The position numbers and the translations under genes were made by a program. Positions 1 to 8,015 of a DNA stretch of 64,000 nucleotides are shown piece after piece (the stretch's first letter is position 1; every line of letters starts with the position of its first letter). The stretch covers positions 1 to 64,000 of the forward strand of contig JAJCJJ010000001.1 of NCBI GenBank assembly GCA_020555865.1, in the 5' to 3' direction. Source of the stretch: a bacterium 210917-DFI.7.65. Lineage in GTDB: Bacteria; Bacillota; Clostridia; Oscillospirales; Oscillospiraceae. The notes under the pieces are model-generated. The model saw only the letters and a program-made list of their open reading frames with translations, did no database searches and had not been told where the DNA came from.

Positions 1-2
1 GC

Positions 3-2339
3 ATCAGCGATGAGAAGACCGCTGATGGTTACTACACTGTTGAGTTTGCTGAAAAGTACTGCAAGGATCTGAAGGTTTCCACCAAGAGCGCAGATCAGGT
101 TGACAGCTTCGGCCGTCCCGCTACCACTTGGGTTTACGATGGTGATACCGTTGGAACCTATGGTGACGAGGCTGATGATTCCATCGTGCTGAACAAGAGC
201 ATTGATGCGCAGAAAGCTATTGTGACCGACAGCGACTACATGAACTACAGCGAGGATGACGTGGCTTCCAAGATCGCTGTTTACGTCAATGGCGACAAGC
301 AGTCTGCTACCAGCTACAAGGCATTGGCTGACCTGGATCTGCAGGCTGGCGATGAGATCGAAGTCTTCATGAACGATGACAACGAGATCGAGACGATCGC
401 CGTGCTGCGCTACAGCCTGGCTCAGATTGATGAGATTGAGACTGGCCTGTCCAGCACTTACACCAAGCAGGGCGCTACCTGCTCCATCACGCTGCAGGGT
501 CTGGATGAGACTGGCATCGGCAGCACCTACTATGACCGTTATGACAACGATTCCGATAAGGAACTGGCCGGTTATACTCCCGATTATGAGGAAGGCACCG
601 TTCTGGCCGTGGCCCTGAAGGGCGGCGACGGCAGCGTGGTTCTGGATTCCTATGTGGCAGAGTCTCACTCCGGCAAGATCACCAAATACAATAACGGTTC
701 CAAGGCGAAGGTCACCGTGGATGGCACGGAACTGCCCCTGCATGCTGTTATTGCTACCTCCACAACCAGCAATCAGGATGCCAGCAAGATTGACTTTAAT
801 CTGGATGACAGCACCTATGCTGTGTACACCGATAAGAACGGCTATGTCATCGGTATCGATGAGAGCGAGTCCGTGAAGATCGAAGATGTGTACTATGTTA
901 CCGGTATTGGCAAGGACGGCGGCGTTTACTCCGATTCCTACCTTGCCCAGGCTGTGTCTCTGGCGGACGGTTCTGTCACGGAGTTCAAGCTGAAGGATGA
1001 CAGCGACCATAAGACTACACAGGCTCTCTATGGCAATAATGATTCTCTGAAAACTAATGCAGATAAGACGATTCAGGGCACTGTGAAGATTGATACTACT
1101 GTGGCCGGCCTGTACACCTTTGACAAGGATGGCGGCAAGTACATCGCTGAGAAGTACGACGGTGATGGCAGTTACTACATCGTCTCCAAGGACAACAAGG
1201 CTACCGCTATTACCGACAAGCTGAACAAGGACGACAACAAGATGACCCTGGACGGCGCTAAGGTCACTCTGGATGGTAAGGATAAGGCCAATACCGGCAA
1301 GATCTACCTGAACGACAAGACCAACTACGTTAAGGTGGAAGCCAACGGCGATGATATCGATGTCAAGTTTGTCACCGGCGGCACTTCCGTTGCCAAGGAC
1401 GGCACCACGGCGATTGCGATTGCCACCAAGTCCGGCAGCAACTATGTGGCTTCTTATGTGGTCCTGATCAACAATGAATTCTCCAACGCTGGCAGCGAGG
1501 ACGTGGTATACGTTCCTGAGAAGTCTACCACCACGGTTTCCTACACCAACAGCGACGGCGACAAGAAGACCGGTTATGCAACTGAGCTGTACTTCCTGGA
1601 TGGCTCCGGCAAGACCGAGACTGTGACCGTTGTGGGCCAGAAGACCCCCGGCTTCTATACCTATGAGATCAACGACGACGAAGTGTATGAGCTGGATACC
1701 AAGGGCGTGGATGAGCTGAAGTTGACTGAGGCTTATGACGATGAAACCGGATATGTGGAAGATACGCATGTCACCGGCGTGTACAACAACTCCATGACCA
1801 TTGACAATGTGAACAGCCAGAAGGTCGAGGATGTTGATTTTGCGGACAATGTCATCATCGCTGACGACCGTGATCAGGATGATCGCGACAACGATCTGTA
1901 CACCAGCGAGATCACTTCCGCGAGCCAGCTGAAGAGCGCTGTGGAGAAGAAGACCAGCAAGGGTGCTGCCAACAGCGTTGAGGCTGACGTTTACTTCGAT
2001 GACGGCAAGGTCATCATGGTTTATGTCAAGAGCATGACCGATGCTGATGGTACGCAGGATCCTGGCAAGCCTGAGGTTGGTACGAACAGCCTGACCCTGG
2101 ATAACAATGGCACGATTACTGTTACGCTGAAAGAGGCTGCTAAGAGTGATACCAAGATTGATGTCACGGTCAAACAGCTGAACGGTAACTTCTCCATGGT
2201 GGAAGCAATTACCGTAAAGCAGGGCGATAGCAGCGCAACTGCTAATATTTCCAAGGTTCTGGAAGATGGCAAGACCTATGAGGTCAGTGCTACTGTGGGC
2301 GGCGAGTCCTGCAAGGACACCGCTGTTTACAGAAAGTAA
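3..2339 (+). CDS. Large acidic surface (possibly S-layer) protein, C-terminal part
   Basis: The frame is open from the first bases, so the true start lies left of the window and only the last ~778 codons are seen. The protein is very rich in Asp, Gly, Thr, Ser and Lys, has no transmembrane segment in the visible part, and consists of repeated short beta-strand-like stretches, including a final Ig-like module after a Gly-Pro-Glu linker near residue 690. Codon use is strongly biased (CTG, GGC, AAG, ACC), as in an abundantly made protein. A surface-layer or cell-wall protein is the best guess; anchoring domains such as SLH would lie upstream. Family assignment is not possible from this part alone. 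Confidence 0.6.
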   Translation: MSDEKTADGYYTVEFAEKYCKDLKVSTKSADQVDSFGRPATTWVYDGDTVGTYGDEADDSIVLNKSIDAQKAIVTDSDYMNYSEDDVASKIAVYVNGDKQSATSYKALADLDLQAGDEIEVFMNDDNEIETIAVLRYSLAQIDEIETGLSSTYTKQGATCSITLQGLDETGIGSTYYDRYDNDSDKELAGYTPDYEEGTVLAVALKGGDGSVVLDSYVAESHSGKITKYNNGSKAKVTVDGTELPLHAVIATSTTSNQDASKIDFNLDDSTYAVYTDKNGYVIGIDESESVKIEDVYYVTGIGKDGGVYSDSYLAQAVSLADGSVTEFKLKDDSDHKTTQALYGNNDSLKTNADKTIQGTVKIDTTVAGLYTFDKDGGKYIAEKYDGDGSYYIVSKDNKATAITDKLNKDDNKMTLDGAKVTLDGKDKANTGKIYLNDKTNYVKVEANGDDIDVKFVTGGTSVAKDGTTAIAIATKSGSNYVASYVVLINNEFSNAGSEDVVYVPEKSTTTVSYTNSDGDKKTGYATELYFLDGSGKTETVTVVGQKTPGFYTYEINDDEVYELDTKGVDELKLTEAYDDETGYVEDTHVTGVYNNSMTIDNVNSQKVEDVDFADNVIIADDRDQDDRDNDLYTSEITSASQLKSAVEKKTSKGAANSVEADVYFDDGKVIMVYVKSMTDADGTQDPGKPEVGTNSLTLDNNGTITVTLKEAAKSDTKIDVTVKQLNGNFSMVEAITVKQGDSSATANISKVLEDGKTYEVSATVGGESCKDTAVYRK

Positions 2340-2383
2340 TTTAGCTGTTTTCTGTATAGAAACTGGGTAATAACTTTCTGAAA

Positions 2384-2415
2384 AGCCCCCGCTCCAATTT
2401 TGGAGCGGGGGCTTT
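2384..2415. terminator. Bidirectional rho-independent terminator
   Basis: A 13-bp GC-rich stem (AGCCCCCGCTCCA and its complement) with a four-base loop lies between the convergent surface-protein gene and the leftward hypothetical gene. It is flanked by A and T runs that would serve both strands. Confidence 0.85.
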
Positions 2416-2423
2416 CGGTTTAT

Positions 2424-3008
2424 TCAGCGTCGTAGGCCGTACAAGGTAAAAGAACTCCCGGCTTTCAGTTGTGCGGGATCATTTCCGTTAAAGACCATGA
2501 TATTCAGGGTTGTCAGCGCTTCCGGAGAAAGCTGGAAAGCAATGGATTCGTCGCTTTGGCGGCTAAGATATTTTTGATTTTCCCAGTTTCCGCCGTTTCC
2601 TGTGGCATAGATAGCGCTTGGTGTGAGAATCAGGCTGGTGCGGCTGTATGCGCCGCCGGTATAGGAACAGGAAATATCCGCCAGACGTGTATATTCCGTG
2701 TCACCTATAAAATATCCGTTGGCCTGTCCGTTACAGCGCAGATAGGTGTAATCGTATCGTTTGTAAACGAAGGCTTCGCTGTATAAGATCAGCTCCTGAA
2801 AAGCGGCCAGATCCAGAGGGGAAACATCCAGATCAAAGCGCGGAGTATCAGAAGGGACAACTGCATGCAAAAGTCGGCTGTAGACGTGGTTGGAAACGCA
2901 TTTTGCCAGCGCTGCATCCACCGCCGCATTATCCCGGTTAAAGTCCTCCCGCAGCACGCGGTCAGCGGCGTCCCACTGGTTTAATTGATAGTGTTCTGTA
3001 TACTTCAA
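2424..3008 (-). CDS. Hypothetical protein, 194 aa
   Basis: This is a soluble protein with no signal peptide or membrane segment. The start is a TTG placed 8 bases after a good AAAGGAG site. The N-terminus (HYQLNQWDAADRVLREDF) with a following short helix resembles a recurring N-terminal module of hypothetical, sometimes phage-tail-like, proteins in Clostridia; this is from memory and weak. The rest is beta-rich. No catalytic motif is recognised. The gene stands alone between two terminators. Confidence 0.6.
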   Translation of the reverse strand: MKYTEHYQLNQWDAADRVLREDFNRDNAAVDAALAKCVSNHVYSRLLHAVVPSDTPRFDLDVSPLDLAAFQELILYSEAFVYKRYDYTYLRCNGQANGYFIGDTEYTRLADISCSYTGGAYSRTSLILTPSAIYATGNGGNWENQKYLSRQSDESIAFQLSPEALTTLNIMVFNGNDPAQLKAGSSFTLYGLRR

Positions 3009-3050
3009 GTCGATTTCTCCTTTATGTAGTCGGATTTTGGGGTTTTTCCG

Positions 3051-3080
3051 AAAAAAAGCCCTACACTTACCGTGTAGGGC
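3051..3080 (-). terminator. Terminator-like hairpin in the leader of the 194-aa gene
   Basis: A 9-bp stem (GCCCTACAC / GTGTAGGGC) is followed on the minus strand by seven T residues. It lies about 45 bases upstream of the TTG start of the leftward gene, not after a gene end, so it could be a premature (conditional) terminator. Confidence 0.6.
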
Positions 3081-3154
3081 AGGGCGAAAGTTGTACGGTT
3101 TTGGGCAACAAAACCGAAAAAAATACAGCGTTGTACCAAAAGCGTTCTGCCATG

Positions 3155-3186
3155 AAAAATGCCCCGCGCCGTAATCGGTGCGGGGC
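3155..3186 (-). terminator. Terminator of the DUF212 gene
   Basis: A GCCCCGC/GCGGGGC stem with a minus-strand ATTTTT tail begins six bases after the stop codon of the leftward DUF212 gene. Confidence 0.75.
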
Positions 3187-3191
3187 GGAAC

Positions 3192-3620
3192 TTATCCCAG
3201 AAGAAAGGCAATGGCCATGCCAAGCAAGCCGCCGAAAAGAACCTGAAGCGGCGTGTGACCCAGTACTTCTTTCATTTTACGGTCGGGGGCGGCGTCGCTG
3301 TTGACCAGTTCCCACAGTTCGTTGAGGGCCTGGGCGTGTTTGCCCGCTTCCAAACGGATCCCCATCGCATCGTGCATGACGACCACAGCAAGAATGACGG
3401 AAATAGCAAACACCGGAGAGTTAATACCGTATTCCAAGCCTGCCGTGACCGTCAGTGCCGTAACGGTGGCGGAATGGCCGCTGGGCATGCCCCCGTCTGC
3501 CAGAAATTGCCGGAGCGTGAGCGTGTGGGTCAGAATACAGCAAATGATACCTTTGAGGCATTGTGCCGTCACCCAGGCGATCAAAGCATTGATCAGAAGA
3601 TGGTTTTCCAGCAATTCCAT
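3192..3620 (-). CDS. Divergent PAP2 family protein (DUF212, YuiD-like)
   Basis: This 142-aa integral membrane protein belongs to the DUF212 family, related to acid phosphatase/vanadium haloperoxidase folds (B. subtilis YuiD). The characteristic DGGMPSGHSA motif is at about residues 43-52, and hydrophobic helices lie near the N-terminus, around residues 65-85 and at the C-terminus. The internal ATG at 3620 was chosen because a GGGGGGA ribosome site precedes it; an upstream in-frame start would add 33 residues that do not fit the family. The substrate is unknown. It is transcribed alone, divergently from the van-like operon. Confidence 0.85.
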   Translation of the reverse strand: MELLENHLLINALIAWVTAQCLKGIICCILTHTLTLRQFLADGGMPSGHSATVTALTVTAGLEYGINSPVFAISVILAVVVMHDAMGIRLEAGKHAQALNELWELVNSDAAPDRKMKEVLGHTPLQVLFGGLLGMAIAFLLG

Positions 3621-3937
3621 AAGGCGTCCCCCCAGACATATCGTTTGGGCCGCTGGTTCTCGCAGGTGCCGGCGGCTTTTTCCTTTTTTATGATAAAGCA
3701 TCGGCATGAGAAGTGTCAACTATAAATACTTCCGTCGGGCACAAAAGCTACTGAGGCAAAGGCTTTTTGCATTTTGCTCCAATTCTGCGATGCGGAAACG
3801 TAAATTGCTGGAATTTATGAGTAAATTTTGCGCGTTTGTACAAAAGGTTGTAGAAATGCAGAAAAGAGCCGGCGCATCTGATACCGGCCGTATAAGGCAG
3901 ACGGTTGGGGGGCGCCTGCCTTTTTGCGCGAAAACGG

Positions 3938-3966
3938 TTGACAGAAGTGGGGAGGGATGCTATATT
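3938..3966 (+). promoter_or_regulatory. Sigma-A promoter of the vanG-like operon
   Basis: TTGACA and TATATT are separated by exactly 17 bases, a near-consensus promoter, about 115 bases upstream of the ligase ATG. Just downstream (3971-4007) is an AT-rich stretch bounded by GTATTA and TAATAC inverted half-sites that may be an operator. Apart from this, the 459-base gap 3621-4079 shows no gene. Confidence 0.8.
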
Positions 3967-4079
3967 ATCTGTATTAATATAAATAACACAGTTAGTACAC
4001 ATAATACAAATCCTGCAATGAAAGTGGCAGAAGCAAGCAAATTGCCGCGCGTGCGGGATCGTTGAAAGGAGCGTTTTCT

Positions 4080-5126
4080 ATGGACAAGCGTACGGTTGCC
4101 GTTCTGTTCGGCGGCTGCTCTTCGGAGTACAGCGTATCTCTGGCCTCTGCTCAAGCGGTGGTGCAACATATGGATCGGGAGCGCTATACGCCTGTGCTGA
4201 TCGGTATTTCGCGCAGCGGGGCATGGCTGCATTACACTGGCCCTGTGGAACGTATAGCGGAAGATACTTGGAACGACCCGCGTTGGTGCGCCCCTGCGGT
4301 CGTATCGCTCGACCGCGGTGATCAGACGCTGCTGGTGCGCAGAGGAAAGCAGGTTGAGCGTGTTCATCTGGATGCAGCGTTCCCTGTGCTGCATGGCAAA
4401 AATGGGGAAGACGGCACGGTGCAGGGCGTGTTCGAACTGGCAGGCATTCCGCTGGTGGGCTGCGGTGTGCTTGCTTCCGCGCTGTGTATGGATAAGGACC
4501 GCGCTCATAAACTGGCTGCTGTGGCCGGAGTGAGCGTGCCGAACTCCTATGTGCTGGGGCGGGGCGAAGCGGGAGAAGCGGCGAGCCGGGCCGAGAGGCT
4601 GGGATACCCGATTTTTGTCAAACCTGTGAAAGCCGGCTCGTCCTATGGCGTAACGAAGGTAACGGAGCGCGGACAGCTCACTGCAGCGGTGGAACTGGCG
4701 TTTTCCCATGACGACGCTGTGCTTCTGGAAGAATGTATTTCCGGCTTTGAGGTGGGCTGTGCCGTGCTGGGCAACGACGTGCTGACCGTGGGCGCAGTTG
4801 ATGAGATCGAACTGCAGAGCGGCTTTTTTGATTATACCGAAAAGTATACGCTGAAAACGGCGCAGATTCATGTGCCGGCCCGTATCCGGCCGGAGCAGAG
4901 CGCCCAGATCCAGGAGACGGCTCGAACCGTATACCGCGCTTTGGGTTGCCGCGGCTTTGCACGGGTCGACCTGTTTTTGGATGCGCAGGGGCGGATCGTG
5001 TTCAACGAAGTGAACACCATTCCTGGCTTTACGGCCCACAGCCGGTATCCCAGCATGATGAAGGCGGCAGGGCTGTCGCTGCAGGAGATTCTTACTGCGG
5101 TGATTGAACTGGCGGTGGAACCATGA
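4080..5126 (+). CDS. VanG-type D-alanine--D-serine ligase (D-Ala-D-X ligase)
   Basis: This 348-aa cytoplasmic ATP-grasp ligase joins two D-amino acids for peptidoglycan precursors. The N-terminal GGCSSEYSVSL loop, KPVKAGSSYGV (181-191), RVDLF (295-299) and NEVNTIPGFT (309-318) are the family signatures. The omega-loop reads EKYTLK (254-259), the pattern I associate with D-Ala-D-Ser ligases of the VanC/E/G group; D-Ala-D-Lac ligases carry EKG there. The ATG at 4080 follows a GAAAGGAG site; a TTG at 4062 overlaps that site and is unlikely. The next gene overlaps by four bases and encodes a VanXY-like peptidase, which supports a VanG rather than a housekeeping Ddl role. Substrate choice needs assay. 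Confidence 0.8.
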   Translation: MDKRTVAVLFGGCSSEYSVSLASAQAVVQHMDRERYTPVLIGISRSGAWLHYTGPVERIAEDTWNDPRWCAPAVVSLDRGDQTLLVRRGKQVERVHLDAAFPVLHGKNGEDGTVQGVFELAGIPLVGCGVLASALCMDKDRAHKLAAVAGVSVPNSYVLGRGEAGEAASRAERLGYPIFVKPVKAGSSYGVTKVTERGQLTAAVELAFSHDDAVLLEECISGFEVGCAVLGNDVLTVGAVDEIELQSGFFDYTEKYTLKTAQIHVPARIRPEQSAQIQETARTVYRALGCRGFARVDLFLDAQGRIVFNEVNTIPGFTAHSRYPSMMKAAGLSLQEILTAVIELAVEP

Positions 5127-5869
5127 CGGAGCGAAGGCTGGAGCGCAGCGCCGTCCACCGGGGCGATCTGATTTTGGTCAATGCGCAGCTGCCTTTTGCC
5201 GGGCCGGAGGAGCAGGATAGGGTTTGCTTGGATGCAAATGTAATGCTGGCGCGCCGGGCGGCGGAGCCGCTGCGCCGCCTGGTGCGGGCGTTGGGCGGCT
5301 GGTCCGTGCTGGCGCCTGTCAGCGGATGGCGCTCGCAGCGGGAGCAGCAGGAGATTTACGAGAGTTCTCTGCGTCAGAACGGGCGGGCTTTTACCGAGCA
5401 GTTCGTGGCCCTCCCCGGACACAGTGAGCATCAGACGGGGCTGGCCATTGACCTGGGACAGGCAGGGCCGGATCTGGATTTTATTTGCCCGGACTTTCCC
5501 TATTGCGGTATTTGTCAGGAATTTCGCCGCCGGGCGGTGGATTATGGCTTTGTGGAACGGTATCGGGCCGGCAAGGAATCTGTGACCGGCATTGCCCATG
5601 AGCCATGGCATTTTCGCTATGTGGGGCGGCCCCATGCGGCGATTATGATGCAGCGGGATCTGGTGTTGGAGGAGTATCACAGTTTCCTCAAAAACTTCCC
5701 GCTGGGCGGTACTCCTCTGTGCTGGAAAGAGGGCAAAGGCGTTTGGGAAATCGTTTTTGTTCCGCTTCAGGGCGCGCAGACCTGCATCCCATGGGGCGAA
5801 AATGGTTCTTGGGCCGTGTCCGGAAACAACGAAGACGGGTTTATCCTTACGTCATGGAAGGAGCAATGA
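5123..5869 (+). CDS. VanXY-type D,D-dipeptidase/carboxypeptidase
   Basis: This 248-aa zinc peptidase of the VanY/VanXY (M15B) family removes D-Ala-D-Ala or terminal D-Ala from normal precursors. The zinc and catalytic motifs are SEHQTGLAID (101-110: His103, Asp110) and EPWHFRY (160-166: Glu160, His163). No signal peptide or membrane helix is seen, so it should be cytoplasmic, as VanXY is. The last ~70 residues form an extra C-terminal beta-rich tail. Its ATG overlaps the ligase stop (ATGA), showing translational coupling. Confidence 0.85.
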   Translation: MTERRLERSAVHRGDLILVNAQLPFAGPEEQDRVCLDANVMLARRAAEPLRRLVRALGGWSVLAPVSGWRSQREQQEIYESSLRQNGRAFTEQFVALPGHSEHQTGLAIDLGQAGPDLDFICPDFPYCGICQEFRRRAVDYGFVERYRAGKESVTGIAHEPWHFRYVGRPHAAIMMQRDLVLEEYHSFLKNFPLGGTPLCWKEGKGVWEIVFVPLQGAQTCIPWGENGSWAVSGNNEDGFILTSWKEQ

Positions 5870-5873
5870 AAGC

Positions 5874-6344
5874 ATGAGTGTGCGCCAGCAGATCATCGAC
5901 TATTCCAAAGGCGATCATCTGGGTCTGTTCTGGCGGCTGTTTGCCTGGCGGAGCCGCACCGCCAGCCGGCGGCTGCGGGCAGTGCAGACGTTTTTCCTCA
6001 ACCGCAGTGCCCGGCGGCACGGTGGTTACATCGGCAAAGACGCTGCCTTTGCCGGCAGGCCGATGCTGCCTCACGGCCTGCACGGGATTTATATTTCCCG
6101 GTATGCCCGTATTGGTGCGGATTGCTGCATCTATCAAAACGTTACCATTGGGGAGGTGGACCGCGCCGCGCCGCAGATCAGGGATCATTGCCTGATTGGC
6201 GCCGGAGCGGTGCTGGTAGGCGGTATTACTGTGGGTGACTACGCCAAAATCGGCGCCGGGGCAGTGGTGTGTTTTGATGTCCCCGCGCATGCTACCGTTG
6301 TGGCACAGCAGCCCCGGGTGATTGTGCGGGAGGAGGAGCCGTGA
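5874..6344 (+). CDS. CysE-like hexapeptide acyltransferase
   Basis: This 156-aa protein has a short helical N-terminus (1-40) and then a left-handed beta-helix of hexapeptide repeats, with ISRYARIGADCCIYQNVTIG near 75-95 and IGAGAVLVGGITVG near 105-120, as in serine O-acetyltransferases. It is shorter than full CysE (~260 aa) and resembles the small SAT-like proteins often found in polysaccharide or amino-acid loci. Start ATG is five bases after the peptidase stop, and its own stop overlaps the racemase start (GTGA), so it is an integral member of the van-like operon. Serine is a plausible acceptor given its neighbours, but this is inference. Confidence 0.75.
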   Translation: MSVRQQIIDYSKGDHLGLFWRLFAWRSRTASRRLRAVQTFFLNRSARRHGGYIGKDAAFAGRPMLPHGLHGIYISRYARIGADCCIYQNVTIGEVDRAAPQIRDHCLIGAGAVLVGGITVGDYAKIGAGAVVCFDVPAHATVVAQQPRVIVREEEP

Positions 6345-7549
6345 ACATGGGCGATTGCTTTGGGAAAGACCGGGCTTGGATCGAACTGGATATGGGAGCG
6401 CTGCGGCATAATGTGGCAGCACTGCGCGCCTTGCTGCCTCCAGGCTGTGCGCTGATGCCTGCGGTCAAAGCCGACGCCTATGGCCACGGCGCGGTGCTTA
6501 TTGCGCGGGAGCTAAACCGTCTTGGCGTAAGGGCCTTTTGCGTGGCCAGCGCCCGGGAGGGAGCACAGCTGCGCGGGAGCGGCGTGGAGGGTGAGATCCT
6601 TGTGCTGGGCTATACGCATCCGCGGCTGATACCGCTGCTGTACCGCTCTAGGCTGACCCAGACGGTACTGGATGCCTCTTATGCTGAATGCTTGAATCAG
6701 GCGGGCCTTCCGCTGGAGGTGCAGATCAAAATCGACACCGGTATGCACCGCCTGGGGGAGCGCTGGACGCAAATCGATGCGCTGGAGCGCATCTTTGCGT
6801 GCCGGAATCTTCATGTGGCCGGAGCTTTTACCCATCTGTGTGCCGATGAAACGACGGGGGAGGAGGACAGAGCTTACACGCTCGCTCAAGCCCGGGCGTT
6901 TCAGAATGCAGTCGCTGCCCTGCGCAAGCGCGGCTGCCGGGTGTCCAAAGTGCATGCGCTGGCCAGTTACGGCCTTTTGAATTATCCGGAAATCGGGGGT
7001 GATTATGCCCGTACCGGTATTGCGCTGTACGGTGTGCTGAGCTGTGCTTCCCACGCGGTGCCCCGCGCCGCTGCCCTGCAGCCGGTGCTTTCCCTTAAGA
7101 CCCGTGTCGCCCAGGTTCAGATGCTGCAGCCGGGAGAGCGGGCCGGTTATGATTTGCGCTTTACGGCCCGGCGGGAGACGCGGCTGGCGGTGCTGTCCAT
7201 TGGCTATGCCGACGGGCTGCCCCGGAGCCTGTCCTGCGGCGTGGGTGCAGTGCTGCTCCATGGCTGTCGTGCGCCCGTCGTGGGCCGCATCTGTATGGAT
7301 CAGACTCTGGTGGACGCCACGGAGATCCCTGAGACTGCACCTGGCGACGAGGCGGTGCTGATTGGGAATAGCGGCGCAGAAAAAATCACGGCCTGCGATG
7401 TTGCGGAAGCGGCGGGGACAATCTCCAATGAGATTTTGAGTCGGCTGGGCGCGCGGCTGGAGCGGATCGCCGTGGCGCCTGAGAGTGATCAAAACACTGC
7501 GGCGGTGAATAATAGTACGGCCCGAGCCATGAGACAGGCCTGCTTTTGA
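6341..7549 (+). CDS. Alanine/serine racemase, VanT-like catalytic domain
   Basis: This 402-aa PLP-dependent fold-III racemase makes D-Ala or D-Ser. VKADAYGHGA holds the PLP lysine (Lys43 from the GTG start); THLCADE, SYGLLNYPEIGGDYAR, SIGYADGLPRSLS and CMDQTLVD follow in order. The SYGLLNYP and GYADGLPRS segments resemble VanT catalytic domains. Full VanT proteins carry an N-terminal membrane domain, which is absent here. GTG 6341 overlaps the preceding stop; ATG 6347 is an alternative start behind the same GGAGGAG site. In this operon it would supply D-Ser to the ligase; a plain alanine racemase role cannot be excluded. Confidence 0.82.
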   Translation: MNMGDCFGKDRAWIELDMGALRHNVAALRALLPPGCALMPAVKADAYGHGAVLIARELNRLGVRAFCVASAREGAQLRGSGVEGEILVLGYTHPRLIPLLYRSRLTQTVLDASYAECLNQAGLPLEVQIKIDTGMHRLGERWTQIDALERIFACRNLHVAGAFTHLCADETTGEEDRAYTLAQARAFQNAVAALRKRGCRVSKVHALASYGLLNYPEIGGDYARTGIALYGVLSCASHAVPRAAALQPVLSLKTRVAQVQMLQPGERAGYDLRFTARRETRLAVLSIGYADGLPRSLSCGVGAVLLHGCRAPVVGRICMDQTLVDATEIPETAPGDEAVLIGNSGAEKITACDVAEAAGTISNEILSRLGARLERIAVAPESDQNTAAVNNSTARAMRQACF

Positions 7550-7573
7550 CTGCCCAATCGAGGGGGGCGGTGC

Positions 7574-7740
7574 TCAGGGGAAGATCTTGTTATAATCGCG
7601 GAATTCCCGGACGGTTATGCCGCTCTGGGTGGTATTATATCCCTTTCCGTCCCTTGCTTATCTGCTGCATCAGTTTGCAGGCGTAGGGTTTGGAGATGTC
7701 CAGCTCGCTGGCTGTTCCTTCCGCCTTTAGGAACAGTTTC
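7574..7740 (-). pseudogene. Decayed mobile-element DNA-binding protein fragment
   Basis: Read leftward, one frame gives KAEGTASELDISKPYACKL followed by MQQIS and an early stop. A second frame then gives ITVREFRDYNKIFP before TGA at 7574-7576. Together these resemble the small helix-turn-helix proteins (AELDVS.PYAYKL type) of conjugative and integrative elements, but with a frameshift and no start. The rest of the 466-base gap holds only the terminator at 7855-7888. Confidence 0.5.
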
Positions 7741-7849
7741 CTGCTCGTGCGTTTTACCTTTTATGGAAACGCAACTGGCCGAGTACCTGCGATGATGGCA
7801 GGGAAAGCCAATACTATATCCCGTGGCGGAAAAATAAATAAGACAAGCA

Positions 7850-7888
7850 AAAAAACGCCCTGCTGAATGTGTCGTTCAGCGGGGCGGT
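7850..7888 (-). terminator. Terminator downstream of purF-carA-guaA
   Basis: A stem of about 12 bp (CGCCC.GCTGAA / TTCAGCGGGGCG) is followed on the minus strand by seven T residues. It lies about 130 bases past guaA. Confidence 0.75.
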
Positions 7889-8015
7889 TTTGCTTGTTCT
7901 TTTGGAATTATTCTCTTGAGAGTACTGGGCGGACACGAATAGTATCAATCCAGTATCAGGAACTTTACGGATGGGCAAAAGCTTGTATTCATGCGGGTTT
8001 GCACCGTTTCAAACA

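Noticed and set aside
3960..5039. Long minus-strand open frame (359 aa) opposite the ligase gene
   Set aside because: It lies antisense to a gene with clear family motifs and has no ribosome site or recognisable domain. It is a by-product of GC-rich codons.
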